DNA of 40,206 nt from Oleispira sp964022115 (GCA_964022115.1 CAXIBC010000015.1:1-40206); one strand, 5' to 3'; shown: positions 15,855-25,766, counted from the stretch's first letter. Numbers and translations: made by a program. The notes: generated by a model from the letters alone, not told the origin.

Positions 15855-16877
15855 TTATAGGTTTTTTTCTAATTTCTTTAAACGCCTAGCCATATCATCT
15901 AGCTGACGGAAACGAGTCGCACTCTTACGCCAATCTGCGGCTGGCATCATAGCCGTACCAGAGGAATAAGCCCCAGCTTGAGTAATTGATTTTGAAACTA
16001 ACGTCATGCCGGTAATATGAACACCATCGGTGATCTCGATATGGCCAACAATACCTACACCACCGGCAATCGTACAGTTCTTGCCTAACTTAGCACTGCC
16101 AGCAATCCCCGTGGTTCCGGCAATCGCACAACCATCACCAATCACCACGTTATGAGCAATCATTATCTGATCATCAAGCTTCACATCATTACCGATTTTT
16201 GTATTATCTAAGGCTCCACGATCAATTGTGGTATTTGCCCCAACCTCTACATTATTACCGATTTGAACACCGCCTAACTGAGAGATTTTCTGCCATTTAC
16301 CCGCATCCGGAGCAAAGCCAAAGCCATCAGCGCCAATCACACTGCCCGAATGGAAGATACAATTATTGCCAATCACTACATCGTGATAGAAGACAACATT
16401 CGCATGTAATATACATTGCTGCCCTATGATCGAATGATCACCAATCACACAGCCTGGCCCTACACGACTACCTGTACCCACCTGTACATGCTCGCCAATG
16501 ACCACATTAGCCCCAATTGAGACACCCGCCGCTATTTCAGCGCTTTCAGCAATCACTGCAGAAGGATGAATACCGACCCTTTGTGCTGGTAAGTTATCAA
16601 ATAATTGTGACAACTTAGCAAAGCCCACATAGGGGTTATTCATCACTAAAGCCGACACCGGACATTCAGCTTGCATATCTGGGTGAATGATCACCGCCGC
16701 GGCATGGGTATTGGCTAATTGTTTACGATAGCTTGGGTTCGCTAGAAATGTTACTTGCTGACAGCTTGACTCATCGATCGAGCCAATACCTGATACGACT
16801 AGCTGATCATCTTTAGCTACCAAGGTAGCACCAATTTTTTCAGCGACTTCAGCTAAAGTAAAAGCGAGTTGTGCCAT
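15855..16877 (-). CDS. lpxD: UDP-3-O-(3-hydroxyacyl)glucosamine N-acyltransferase
   Basis: LpxD adds the second hydroxyacyl chain, N-linked, in lipid A synthesis. An N-terminal uridine-binding domain (about residues 1-100, with GIGSIDESSCQQVTFLANPSY) precedes a hexapeptide-repeat beta helix (about 105-310). The expected catalytic histidine is H242 in MIAHN. A C-terminal helix carries RRLKKLEKNL. Length 340 equals the usual 340-341. It lies 36 bases after skp and 7 bases before fabZ, on the same transcript. Confidence 0.97.
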   Translation of the reverse strand: MAQLAFTLAEVAEKIGATLVAKDDQLVVSGIGSIDESSCQQVTFLANPSYRKQLANTHAAAVIIHPDMQAECPVSALVMNNPYVGFAKLSQLFDNLPAQRVGIHPSAVIAESAEIAAGVSIGANVVIGEHVQVGTGSRVGPGCVIGDHSIIGQQCILHANVVFYHDVVIGNNCIFHSGSVIGADGFGFAPDAGKWQKISQLGGVQIGNNVEVGANTTIDRGALDNTKIGNDVKLDDQIMIAHNVVIGDGCAIAGTTGIAGSAKLGKNCTIAGGVGIVGHIEITDGVHITGMTLVSKSITQAGAYSSGTAMMPAADWRKSATRFRQLDDMARRLKKLEKNL

Positions 16878-16913
16878 GGTATCGACCTTTTAAACTTAAA
16901 TACGATTCTTTGA

Positions 16914-17408
16914 TTATTTCTTTTCGTTTAATTTTTCAAGCAATAGTTTAGTAATGTCAGTACCTGGGCCGTTATAAATAACCATTTCAGGACGAACAAC
17001 TAAATCATATTCTTTCTCATCGATAATCGCCTTCAATGCAGCTTGCATCTTAGGTTCCATCATTTTAGCTAGGTTTTGTAATTCCTGCTGCTCGGCTTTT
17101 TGCATATTTTGACGATGGAATTTGTAAGTAGTCGCTTTCTCTTCAAAGCTATTCTTAAGCTTACGGCGCTCATCTTCGCTCATAATTTCGCCGTCTTTAG
17201 CAATCTTGTCTTGAATACCTTTTAGCTCTGTTTCTAACTTAGTGATGGTATCGATATCACCTTGCTTAGCGGTACGGAATTTTTCCACAGCGGCTTTCGC
17301 TTCATCAGATGCTAAAACAGCGCGCTGCATATCAACCACTGCAATTTTCATTTCCGCTTGAGCGAAAGTGGCTGTCATGGCTAATAAAGCAATTTGTAAA
17401 AAACGCAT
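16914..17408 (-). CDS. skp: Periplasmic chaperone Skp (OmpH family)
   Basis: Skp is a trimeric periplasmic holdase that shields unfolded outer-membrane proteins on the way to the BAM complex. The 164-residue precursor has a signal peptide ending at TFAQA-EMKIAVVDMQRA, a short strand region, then long charged helices (about 45-130) forming the tentacles, and a C-terminal LVVRPEMVIYNG strand. GGAAGA upstream supports the start. It lies 51 bases after bamA, its functional partner, and 36 bases before lpxD. Confidence 0.95.
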   Translation of the reverse strand: MRFLQIALLAMTATFAQAEMKIAVVDMQRAVLASDEAKAAVEKFRTAKQGDIDTITKLETELKGIQDKIAKDGEIMSEDERRKLKNSFEEKATTYKFHRQNMQKAEQQELQNLAKMMEPKMQAALKAIIDEKEYDLVVRPEMVIYNGPGTDITKLLLEKLNEKK

Positions 17409-17459
17409 AATGTTATCTTCCTATTTATTATTAATGTTATTACTAATCAAAGTTAAATT

Positions 17460-20021
17460 TTAGAAAACTTGCCCAAGAGAGAATTCAAACCCTTCGGTTC
17501 TGTCATCTTCTTTATCATTAAGTGGGAAAGAATACGTAAAGGTTAATGGCCCAATGGCCGTAACCCAAGTAACCCCAACCCCAGTACTTAAACGAAGTTC
17601 TGTCAGATCAACACCTTCCGCACAAAACGGATGAGTATCAAAATTCGGTATTTCACTATCATTAGGTTTGTAGCACTGATCGGTAAATACATTACCAGCA
17701 TCTAAGAATACAACACTACGCAATGAGCTACGATCTTCCACAAACGGAAAAGGGAAAATTAATTCGGTACTACCTTCAACCAAAATATTGCCACCCAATG
17801 CCGTCGCTCTTTCGATATACGCTGGGGCTTGAACCACAGAGCCATTGCTTGGATCTGTAACATAAACCGGGGCGTAACCTGCCGAGTTAACCGCACGCAC
17901 GACATCGCCATCAGCATTTTTATAATAGATGTTGCTCGGGGAACCGCCATCAACCACAGGGCGACCTAGATTATCTGTCTCGAATACTGGGTTGCCATCA
18001 GCACCCGTTTCTACGAGATCAACAAGATTATATTCAGGTAAGCCTTGTGGCCCTAGCGAGCTAGTACGATAACCACGAACCGAGCCAACGCCACCGGCAC
18101 GGAAGTTTTTAAAGAAAGGTAGCTGGTTCAAATCACCAAAGCCATCACCATAACCTAGCTCAGTACGAAAACGCAGTGCCCAATCAAGATCAAATGGAAT
18201 GTAATAATCGGCTTTATATCCCAATTTATAATAGGTTAAATCACTACCCGGAATGGCCAAATCAAACGATAAGCTTTGCTGTGCCCCTGCGGTTGGAAAC
18301 AAACCACGGTTTAAGTTTGACCATTTCCAACTTGCACCAAAAGAATACTCACGAAAGTGATCGCCATTATCATCAATAAAATCGCTGATTTCCGCTGGCA
18401 CTGTGGTGCCCTCAAACATATCCGTTTCCGAAGCACCCAAGGTAAAAGACAAGCGCTCACGATTACTGATCGGATAACCAAAAGTCACGTTACCACCTAA
18501 GGTATTCGTCTGGTAATCACTGGTGAAAGATTGGTTAGAAAAATCGGTTTTACGATAAAATACGTTAAAGCCACGGCTTACCCCATCGATGGTGTAATAA
18601 GGATCGTGGAAAGAGAAGTTATACGATTGAACCGTATTGTTTTTTTGCAAAGCCAATGACATACGGTTACCCGTACCCAAAAAGTTATTCTGACTGATAC
18701 TGGTGCCAATGATAAACCCACTACCACCGGCGTAACCTACGTTAAAGTTCAAGCTACCACTTAGCTGCTCTTCAACACTGTAGTTCACGTCAATTAAATC
18801 ATCAGCCCCGGCTACGGCTGGCGTTTCAACATTAACGCCTTTAAAAAATCCTAATTGATTTAAACGTTTTTTACCGGCTTCAATTTTTTCTGTTGATGCC
18901 CAGCCACCTTCCATTTGCAACATTTCACGACGCAAAACTTCATCGAGAGTACTTTCATTACCCGCAAAGTTAATACGACGCACATAAGTACGCTTGCCAG
19001 GTTCAACAAAAAACGTAATGTCTACTAGTTTATTCTCATCATCGATTTTAGGGATACCATCGACTTTAGCGAAGGTATAACCATCATTGCCTAAACGCTT
19101 AATCATCAAATCACTGGTTAGTGTTACTTTTTGGCGAGAGAAAATGTCTTCTTCTTGAATAATATAAAAGCGTTCTAACTCTTCTTCCGCTAATACAAGG
19201 TCACCTGCTAAGCTCAACTCACGAACACTATAGATGTCTCCTTCACTCACATTAATCGTGATGTAAACACCCTTTTTATTCGGTGATACAGACACTTGAG
19301 TCGATTCAATATTAAAGCGAATATAACCTCGGTTAAGGTAATAAGAGCGTAATGTTTCTAAATCACCGGATAATTTCTCACGAGCGTATTTATCATCACT
19401 GGCATACCAAGACCAAAAGTTACTGGTTTGAAGTTGAAAGGTTTTTAATAACTCTTCATCAGAGAAGGCATTGTTACCAATAATATTCACATGCTGAATG
19501 GACGCTACCGTGCCCTCATCAACTTTAATCACTAAACCAACGCGGTTTCTTGGTAATGCCGTCACTTCAGTGGTGATACTGGCATCATAACGACCTTGCG
19601 CAACATACTGTCGCTCAAGCTCAAGAGAGATTCGCTCTAAGGTAGAACGTTTAAAAACCAAACCTTCTGCCAAACCCGATTGCTTCAGACCATCTTTTAG
19701 TGCATCCGTGGTAATTGCTTGGTTACCCTTGATCTCTAACTGAGTAATCGTCGGCAATTCAACCACCTGCACTATTAATATATTGCCATCACGCTTAAGC
19801 GAAATATCATTAAAAAGGGCTGTTTTAAATAAGCGCTTCGAGGCGATTGCTATACGTGCACTATCAACGGTATCACCCACATCAATGGAAAATGCCTCAA
19901 ATACCGTACCCGCAGAAATACGCTGTAACCCTTCGATTCGAATATCACTGACAACAAAAGATTCAGCAGCCGCTAGTTGACTAAATACGGCTAAAATACA
20001 TGTTAAAAACAAAGCTCGCAT
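17460..20021 (-). CDS. bamA: Outer membrane protein assembly factor BamA
   Basis: BamA is the Omp85 core of the beta-barrel assembly machine. The signal peptide is about 19 residues (ending QLAAA). Five POTRA domains (about 22-430) and a 16-strand barrel (about 430-853) ending in the aromatic QVF follow. The conserved lid motif VRGYR is at nucleotides 18069-18083. The segment between VRGYR and the next strand (GGNILVEGSTELIFP) is about 98 residues, some 45 longer than I recall for E. coli. It is rich in Gly, Asp and Asn with repeated Pro-Val steps. Total length 853 against about 810 for E. coli is explained mainly by this loop 6 insertion. rseP is 53 bases upstream and skp 51 downstream. Confidence 0.97.
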   Translation of the reverse strand: MRALFLTCILAVFSQLAAAESFVVSDIRIEGLQRISAGTVFEAFSIDVGDTVDSARIAIASKRLFKTALFNDISLKRDGNILIVQVVELPTITQLEIKGNQAITTDALKDGLKQSGLAEGLVFKRSTLERISLELERQYVAQGRYDASITTEVTALPRNRVGLVIKVDEGTVASIQHVNIIGNNAFSDEELLKTFQLQTSNFWSWYASDDKYAREKLSGDLETLRSYYLNRGYIRFNIESTQVSVSPNKKGVYITINVSEGDIYSVRELSLAGDLVLAEEELERFYIIQEEDIFSRQKVTLTSDLMIKRLGNDGYTFAKVDGIPKIDDENKLVDITFFVEPGKRTYVRRINFAGNESTLDEVLRREMLQMEGGWASTEKIEAGKKRLNQLGFFKGVNVETPAVAGADDLIDVNYSVEEQLSGSLNFNVGYAGGSGFIIGTSISQNNFLGTGNRMSLALQKNNTVQSYNFSFHDPYYTIDGVSRGFNVFYRKTDFSNQSFTSDYQTNTLGGNVTFGYPISNRERLSFTLGASETDMFEGTTVPAEISDFIDDNGDHFREYSFGASWKWSNLNRGLFPTAGAQQSLSFDLAIPGSDLTYYKLGYKADYYIPFDLDWALRFRTELGYGDGFGDLNQLPFFKNFRAGGVGSVRGYRTSSLGPQGLPEYNLVDLVETGADGNPVFETDNLGRPVVDGGSPSNIYYKNADGDVVRAVNSAGYAPVYVTDPSNGSVVQAPAYIERATALGGNILVEGSTELIFPFPFVEDRSSLRSVVFLDAGNVFTDQCYKPNDSEIPNFDTHPFCAEGVDLTELRLSTGVGVTWVTAIGPLTFTYSFPLNDKEDDRTEGFEFSLGQVF

Positions 20022-20074
20022 ATGCGATTAAATTCCAAATATATAGAGCGACAAACAGTTGTTAAAAAACAAAA

Positions 20075-21454
20075 CTATAAGCGACTAATGTCATTATAAA
20101 AAGCAATAACCATAAGACTCATCAATAAGGCCATGCCAAGTTGTAACGCCATTAACTGAATACGCTCAGGTAATGGTTTGCCTAAAAGTGCTTCGATGCC
20201 ATAGAACAAAATATGCCCACCATCCAACATCGGGATAGGTAAGAGGTTAAGGACCCCTAGCGAAACACTTAATAAAGCCAAAAAACCAATAAAAGCAATA
20301 AAACCACTACTCACTGAAGAGTCCGCTACTTTAGCAATGGTAATCGGTCCACTCAAGTTCTTCACGGAAAGATCGCCTAAAATCATCTTCCAAAGTGACT
20401 CGAGAGTAAAAATAATTAATTGTTGCGTCTTAATCCCGGCCTGCACTAAAGAATCAATCGGGCCAAGCTGTGTTTTAGAGATCCAATCCTTGGGTATTTC
20501 AGGTACAGCACTGGCTTCTAAACCGGCACCCACATAGCCAATTTCCTCACCCGACTCTGTGGTTTTAACCCCAGGCAATAACATCAAAGTCAGCTGCTCA
20601 AGCTCCCCTATGTCTGTCTTGCGTTCAATAAAAAGATCCATTGCCTGATTCGGGTGTGCTCGCACCAGCGCTACCCAATCACGCCAATCATTAATTTTTT
20701 CGGCTTTGCCAGCAACCACCAGTGAAACAACCTTATCACCAGGTTGTAAGCCTGATTGTTCCGCAGCGCCTCCAGCCACCACCTGGCCTACAATCGCCTC
20801 AATCGGTAATAACCGCGGCGAAATCCCTAAGCCTTTCATAGGATCTGGGGCTTCTTGGTCTGTTAACCAACGCTCAATAGGAATCAACACTTGGCGTTGT
20901 TGCTGGTTTTTATCCTCTAATACTAAAGGAATTTGAGTCGTTTCTCCGATATAAGAAATTAATTGCCAAGATACTTCTTGAAAGCTATCCACCTCAGTAT
21001 CACCAATCGCGACAATACGATCCCCAGCGACAACCCCTTGCTCATAAGCAGGGCTGTTATTGTCTATACTGCCTATCACCGGGACAAGACCCGTGGTTCC
21101 TAGCATGTAGATTGCCCAATAGGCAAAAACCGCAAAGATAAAGTTAGCGATCGGCCCCGCACTCGCAATGGCAATGCGCTGCCAAACAGTCTTTTGATTA
21201 AAAGCTTGCTCAACCTCTTCAGGTTTTACCTCACCTTCACGCTCATCCAGCATTTTGACGTAACCGCCTAGTGGAATCGGTGCAATGGAAAATTCGGTGC
21301 CTAATTTATCGGTATAAGACCATAGTGGCTTGCCAAAGCCCACAGAAAATCTTAATACCTTCACCCCACAGCGGCGGGCAACCCAAAAGTGACCAAACTC
21401 ATGGATCACCACAAGGATACTAATAGCGACGATAAAAGAAATTAAGGTACTCAT
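20075..21454 (-). CDS. rseP: Site-2 intramembrane zinc metalloprotease RseP
   Basis: RseP makes the second, intramembrane cut of anti-sigma-E factor RseA in the envelope stress response and clears leftover signal peptides. The zinc motif HEFGH (residues 18-22) lies in the first transmembrane helix. Two periplasmic PDZ domains follow (about 115-290). LDGGHILFYG in a late helix gives the third ligand. The 459 residues are normal. It lies 9 bases after dxr and 53 before bamA, so proteolytic stress control and barrel assembly share a transcript. Confidence 0.97.
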   Translation of the reverse strand: MSTLISFIVAISILVVIHEFGHFWVARRCGVKVLRFSVGFGKPLWSYTDKLGTEFSIAPIPLGGYVKMLDEREGEVKPEEVEQAFNQKTVWQRIAIASAGPIANFIFAVFAYWAIYMLGTTGLVPVIGSIDNNSPAYEQGVVAGDRIVAIGDTEVDSFQEVSWQLISYIGETTQIPLVLEDKNQQQRQVLIPIERWLTDQEAPDPMKGLGISPRLLPIEAIVGQVVAGGAAEQSGLQPGDKVVSLVVAGKAEKINDWRDWVALVRAHPNQAMDLFIERKTDIGELEQLTLMLLPGVKTTESGEEIGYVGAGLEASAVPEIPKDWISKTQLGPIDSLVQAGIKTQQLIIFTLESLWKMILGDLSVKNLSGPITIAKVADSSVSSGFIAFIGFLALLSVSLGVLNLLPIPMLDGGHILFYGIEALLGKPLPERIQLMALQLGMALLMSLMVIAFYNDISRL

Positions 21455-21463
21455 AATGTATTT

Positions 21464-22654
21464 TTAGCGATCCAATAAATAATAAGGTATTAGTGAATTA
21501 GCTTGCTCTCGTGCCCAACGGTCCGCTGCTAATACATCATCTAAGCAGCTTACTTCTTGCTCAGGGCATGCCTGAATAACTTTGCTGATCAATTCTGGGA
21601 TGGATAAAAAGCTAATTTGTTCCCCAAGGAATGCCGCTACCGCTATTTCATTAGCAGCATTTAGTACCGCAGGATAAATGCCACCACGCTGAAAAGCCTC
21701 TTTCGCCAAATTTAAACAAGGAAACGTCTCATGATCCGGCTGCTCAAAGTCTAAGCGAGCAATATCAAACAAATCAAGGTGCTTAACCCCGGCATCGATA
21801 CGCTCAGGCCACGCCATACCATAAGCAATGGGAGTTCGCATGTCAGGCTGACCCAGTTCCGCAATCACCGAACCGTCATTATATTGCACCATAGAGTGAA
21901 TAACGCTTTGTGGGTGAACCACAACTTGCACTTGATCTGCGCGGCAATTGAATAAAAAACAGGCTTCAATTAATTCCAAGCCTTTATTCATTAAGGTTGC
22001 CGAATCGACTGAAATCTTAGCACCCATAGACCAATTTGGATGAGCCACGGCCTGTGACGGCGTAACCTTTAATAATTCTGCTTTGGTTTTATTACGAAAG
22101 GGGCCACCCGAGGCGGTTAATAAAATTTTCTCAATACCATGCTGAGAAAAGTCGCCTGAATAATCCGCCGGCATGCTCTGGAATATCGCATTATGCTCAC
22201 TATCGATCGGTAATAATTCGGCGCCATTATCACGAATAGCCTGCATAAATAATGGCCCTGCCATTACTAGCGCTTCTTTGTTTGCTAATAATACCCGTTT
22301 ACCCGCGGTCGCGGCTGCCAAGGTAGGCACTAGACCTGCAGCCCCTACGATGGCGGCCATAACCATATCAACGTCTGGATCTGAACAAACCCTAGCGAGC
22401 GCTTCTTCTCCGACGAGAACTTGGCAGTCTTGCTGCGCTTGATTTAATAACGTGCGTGCTTGGTCTGCCGCAGAGGGAGTAGGTACAACAATAAAACGCG
22501 GGCTAAACTCAATGGCCGCATTGATCAATTCAGCAACTCGAGAAAAACCCGTCAACGCATACACACGATAACGAGCTGGATGACGACGAACAACATCTAA
22601 GGTACTGCTACCGATTGAGCCTGTTGCTCCTAAAACGGTAATCCATTGACTCAT
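21464..22654 (-). CDS. dxr: 1-deoxy-D-xylulose 5-phosphate reductoisomerase
   Basis: Dxr is the second enzyme of the MEP isoprenoid pathway: NADPH-dependent conversion of DXP to 2-C-methylerythritol 4-phosphate. The NADPH motif LGATGSIGSSTLDVV is at the N-terminus. LLPIDSEHNAIFQ carries the metal-binding acids, and LTASGGPFRN and HPNWSMGAKISVDSATLMNKGLE the substrate loop. Length 396 matches the family. It supplies isoprenoid precursors to UppS, encoded upstream on the same strand. Confidence 0.97.
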   Translation of the reverse strand: MSQWITVLGATGSIGSSTLDVVRRHPARYRVYALTGFSRVAELINAAIEFSPRFIVVPTPSAADQARTLLNQAQQDCQVLVGEEALARVCSDPDVDMVMAAIVGAAGLVPTLAAATAGKRVLLANKEALVMAGPLFMQAIRDNGAELLPIDSEHNAIFQSMPADYSGDFSQHGIEKILLTASGGPFRNKTKAELLKVTPSQAVAHPNWSMGAKISVDSATLMNKGLELIEACFLFNCRADQVQVVVHPQSVIHSMVQYNDGSVIAELGQPDMRTPIAYGMAWPERIDAGVKHLDLFDIARLDFEQPDHETFPCLNLAKEAFQRGGIYPAVLNAANEIAVAAFLGEQISFLSIPELISKVIQACPEQEVSCLDDVLAADRWAREQANSLIPYYLLDR

Positions 22655-22697
22655 TTTTGTTCGCTCATAAAAGTATCAATTATTTTAGCAATGCAGC

Positions 22698-23543
22698 TTA
22701 AGCAGCAAGTTGCCAGCCCAATAGGATCATGAAGAATGCAAATACAGGAACGGCCGACGCCATACTATCGATACGATCCAATACACCACCATGACCTGGA
22801 AGTAATTGCGAACTATCTTTAATGCCACGATGACGTTTCATCATGCTTTCAACTAAATCCCCCATGACGGAAATAATCGCTGTGATCAAGGTAATCACGG
22901 CCAATAAAATAAAGTCATCGACGGACATTGGGCGTAACCATTGATTAACACAAAGAGCGAAAACAATAGCAATCAAACCTGTGGTCGCTAGGCCGCCCCA
23001 AAAACCTGCCCAAGATTTACCAGGGCTTACGTTTGGTGCTAGTTTAGCATCTCCCCAAGTTTTTCCAGCGAAGTAGGCTCCAGTATCAGCCCCCCAAATA
23101 AGTAGCATGACATAAACGATAATTAAAGAACTGTGCTCTTGGCTCTTTAAGGTCATAAATCCTACCCACATTGGCACTAGAACCAAAAATCCTAACATCG
23201 CGCGCACTGGCTTAGCTTGCCAAAGTGAGACCTTCTTCGGATATTGAATTACCAAGATACACGCGATCAGCCACCAAAGTGCACCGACAGCAAGAATACT
23301 TCTATGCAATTCAGGATCTGAGCGCATAAAATACCCTGCGACAAAGACGCTAGCAGCGATAGCTCCAGCATAAGCAATTCGAACGACAGACGAGCTATAA
23401 CCGGATAAATTAGCCCATTCCCAAGCAGCAACCGTCACGATAAAACCAATAAAATAAGCAAATTGCTCTATCGGTAAAAAGAAAATACCGCCAATCATCA
23501 ATGGCGCTAAAATTAATGCTGTTATGATACGCTGCTTAAGCAA
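22698..23543 (-). CDS. cdsA: Phosphatidate cytidylyltransferase
   Basis: CdsA is an integral inner-membrane enzyme making CDP-diacylglycerol from CTP and phosphatidate, the branch point of phospholipid synthesis. The 281 residues form about eight transmembrane helices. The family signature near the C-terminus is complete: SMMKRHRGIKDSSQLLPGHG, then GVLDRIDS. A WGDAKLAPNVSPGKSWAG loop precedes it. Translation starts at TTG, supported by GGAAGG seven bases upstream, which overlaps the end of uppS. The gap to uppS is 4 bases and to dxr 43. Confidence 0.96.
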   Translation of the reverse strand: MLKQRIITALILAPLMIGGIFFLPIEQFAYFIGFIVTVAAWEWANLSGYSSSVVRIAYAGAIAASVFVAGYFMRSDPELHRSILAVGALWWLIACILVIQYPKKVSLWQAKPVRAMLGFLVLVPMWVGFMTLKSQEHSSLIIVYVMLLIWGADTGAYFAGKTWGDAKLAPNVSPGKSWAGFWGGLATTGLIAIVFALCVNQWLRPMSVDDFILLAVITLITAIISVMGDLVESMMKRHRGIKDSSQLLPGHGGVLDRIDSMASAVPVFAFFMILLGWQLAA

Positions 23544-23547
23544 ACGG

Positions 23548-24303
23548 CTACCCTTCCTTTAACTGATCATCAGTCCGGCCAAATCGTCTAACACGGTTAG
23601 CGAAAGCGGCTAATGCTTTTTTATATTCTTGTTGTTTGAAATCCGGCCAAAGTGCATCTGAAAAATAAAATTCAGAATATGCCGTCTGCCATATCATAAA
23701 ATTACTAATGCGCTCTTCACCACCAGTACGAATCATAAGATCCGGCGCTGGAAACTCATTGAGCCAAGTATATTTATGAAATACTTGTTCATTTATATCT
23801 GCGGCACTCAGCTTACCAGCTTCCACATCTTGAGCAATGCGTTTTGCAGCCTGGGCAATATCCCACTGCCCACCATAATTAGCCGCAATGACGAGCGTCA
23901 TGCGATCATTATCCGCAGTAAGCTGCTCAGCTTGAGAAATAAGGTCTTGGATTTTTTGCTGAAAAGCCGATTTATCCCCCATGACAATAAGGCGGATATT
24001 ATTTTTATGCAGTTTTTTCACTTCACGCTCAAGGGCAACCGTGAAAAGCTGCATTAAGGCATTAACTTCCTTTTCAGGTCGGCGCCAGTTTTCGCTACTA
24101 AAAGCGAACAAGGTTAATACCTCAATACCTTGCTCTGCAGACGTTTCAACCACAGCACGGACCGCATCAACACCCGCTTTATGCCCAGCCACTCCGGGCA
24201 ATAGGCGCTTTTTAGCCCAGCGGTTATTGCCATCCATGATGACAGCAACGTGGCGAGGGACTCCCCCCGCTACGGCTTCTTTATCCGAAATACTCGTCGA
24301 CAT
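23548..24303 (-). CDS. uppS: Undecaprenyl diphosphate synthase
   Basis: UppS is a cis-prenyltransferase that extends farnesyl diphosphate to the C55 carrier lipid for peptidoglycan and O-antigen. VAVIMDGNNRWAKKR carries the catalytic aspartate D24. LTLFAFSSENWRRP is the second signature, and DLMIRTGGEERISNFMIWQ, ending in SEFYFSD and LWPDF, closes the protein. Length 251 is typical. It follows frr by 27 bases and precedes cdsA by 4. Confidence 0.97.
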   Translation of the reverse strand: MSTSISDKEAVAGGVPRHVAVIMDGNNRWAKKRLLPGVAGHKAGVDAVRAVVETSAEQGIEVLTLFAFSSENWRRPEKEVNALMQLFTVALEREVKKLHKNNIRLIVMGDKSAFQQKIQDLISQAEQLTADNDRMTLVIAANYGGQWDIAQAAKRIAQDVEAGKLSAADINEQVFHKYTWLNEFPAPDLMIRTGGEERISNFMIWQTAYSEFYFSDALWPDFKQQEYKKALAAFANRVRRFGRTDDQLKEG

Positions 24304-24330
24304 CGTATTGTCCTAAAGTTTCAATACAGG

Positions 24331-24888
24331 TTAAACCTGCATTAAATCCTTCTCTTTTTCTTGCAATACGCTTTCGATTTCCGCTACGTACTGATCGGTA
24401 ATCTTTTGGATCTGATCCTGACCACGACGTTCGTCATCTTCAGAGATTTCTTTATCTTTTAACAAGTCTTTGATCATGCCATTGGCGTCACGACGAATAT
24501 TACGAATCGATACACGACCCTTTTCCGCTTCAGCACGAGCTTGCTTAATAAACTGCTTACGCGTCTCTTCGGTCAAAGCAGGCATAGGAACGCGAATTTT
24601 ATCACCCGTAGTCGATGGGTTCAGACCCAAGTCAGACTTCATAATCGCTTTTTCAATCGCCGGTACCAATGGCTTTTCCCAAGGTACAATGGCTAATGTA
24701 CGGCCATCTTCAACATTAATATTAGCCAATTGAGCTAATGGTGTTGGTGAACCGTAATAATCAACCATCACACTGTCTAGAATAGATGGGTGAGCACGCC
24801 CAGTACGAATCTTTTTAAATGCATCAACCATAGCCGCGATGCTTTTTACCATACGCCCTTGCGCATCTTCTTTAATATCATTAATCAT
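24331..24888 (-). CDS. frr: Ribosome recycling factor
   Basis: RRF splits post-termination ribosomes together with EF-G. The 185-residue protein has the three-helix bundle and beta-alpha-beta head: FKKIRTGRAHPSILDSVMVDYYG, then PLAQLANINVEDGRTLAIVPWEK, and RKQFIKQARAEAEKGRVSIRNIRRDAN, the family signature. The start has GAAGG six bases upstream, inside the end of pyrH. Only two bases lie between the pyrH stop and this start, implying coupled translation. Confidence 0.98.
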   Translation of the reverse strand: MINDIKEDAQGRMVKSIAAMVDAFKKIRTGRAHPSILDSVMVDYYGSPTPLAQLANINVEDGRTLAIVPWEKPLVPAIEKAIMKSDLGLNPSTTGDKIRVPMPALTEETRKQFIKQARAEAEKGRVSIRNIRRDANGMIKDLLKDKEISEDDERRGQDQIQKITDQYVAEIESVLQEKEKDLMQV

Positions 24889-24890
24889 GT

Positions 24891-25625
24891 TTAGCCTTCC
24901 TCGTTGACAATAAGGGTACCGATATTTTTACCCATAATCAGCTGTGCTAGATTACCAGTTTCGTGCATATCGTAAACACGTAATGGCATATTATGATCTT
25001 GCGCCAAACAAATAGCCGTCAAGTCCATTACACCTAATTGCTTATCCAATACTTCGGTATAGGTTAACGTATCGTATTTTACCGCGTCTGGATCTTTCTT
25101 AGGGTCTGCAGTATAAACCCCATCAACATTAGTGCCTTTAAGAACAACTTCGGCACCGATTTCAATACCACGTAAACACGCTGCTGAATCCGTCGTAAAG
25201 AACGGGTTACCCGTTCCTGCCGAGAAAATTACAACATGCCCACTATTTAATCCACGCATCGCTTTACGGCGATCGTAATGCTCAACTATGCCACTCATTG
25301 GAATCGCGGACATAACGCGAGTCGTAATATTTGAACGTTCCAATGCATCGCGTACAGCTAACGCATTCATAACCGTTGCTAACATCCCCATGTGATCACC
25401 CGTAACACGGTCTAAACCCGCTTCACTTAAGGCTTTACCACGGAACAAGTTACCACCACCAATCACTATACCTACTTGCACACCAATACCAACAAGCTGA
25501 CCAATTTCTAGCGCAATACGGTCTAATACTTTTGGATCAATACCAAATTCCATCCCTCCCATGAGCGCTTCGCCGCTTAACTTAAGAAGAATACGTTTGT
25601 ATCTAGGGGTGCTTTGTTCAGCCAT
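24891..25625 (-). CDS. pyrH: Uridylate kinase
   Basis: UMP kinase phosphorylates UMP to UDP, usually activated by GTP and inhibited by UTP. It belongs to the amino-acid kinase family. Signatures are RILLKLSGEALMG, VGIVIGGGNLFRG, DHMGMLATVMNALAVRDAL, FSAGTGNPFFTTDSAA and LKGTNVDGVYTADPKKDP. The ATG at 25625 was preferred to a TTG at 25631 because GGAG lies six bases before the ATG and abuts the TTG; this gives 244 residues. A terminator separates it from tsf, so its own promoter is expected in 25632-25687. Confidence 0.97.
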   Translation of the reverse strand: MAEQSTPRYKRILLKLSGEALMGGMEFGIDPKVLDRIALEIGQLVGIGVQVGIVIGGGNLFRGKALSEAGLDRVTGDHMGMLATVMNALAVRDALERSNITTRVMSAIPMSGIVEHYDRRKAMRGLNSGHVVIFSAGTGNPFFTTDSAACLRGIEIGAEVVLKGTNVDGVYTADPKKDPDAVKYDTLTYTEVLDKQLGVMDLTAICLAQDHNMPLRVYDMHETGNLAQLIMGKNIGTLIVNEEG

Positions 25626-25687
25626 AGCCAACTCCAGTGGATGTCATCAATATAATTTGGGGTAGACAAAAACCATTTCAGGCTTTC

Positions 25688-25712
25688 AAAAAAATGCCGG
25701 GTTACCCCGGCA
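25688..25712 (-). terminator. Rho-independent terminator after tsf
   Basis: On the minus strand a perfect stem TGCCGGG / CCCGGCA with a GTAA loop is followed by seven T. It ends the rpsB-tsf transcript and separates it from the pyrH-to-rnhB series. Two AGAATTCTC copies (25718-25726, 25741-25749) lie between it and the tsf stop. Confidence 0.92.
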
Positions 25713-25766
25713 CTTCAAGAATTCTCTCATATTAATGAAAAGAATTCTCAGTCAATTCAATCAGAA

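Noticed and set aside
25718..25749. Paired AGAATTCTC sites as a regulatory palindrome
   Set aside because: They are short AT-rich palindromes next to the tsf terminator on the transcript side; nothing further supports a function.
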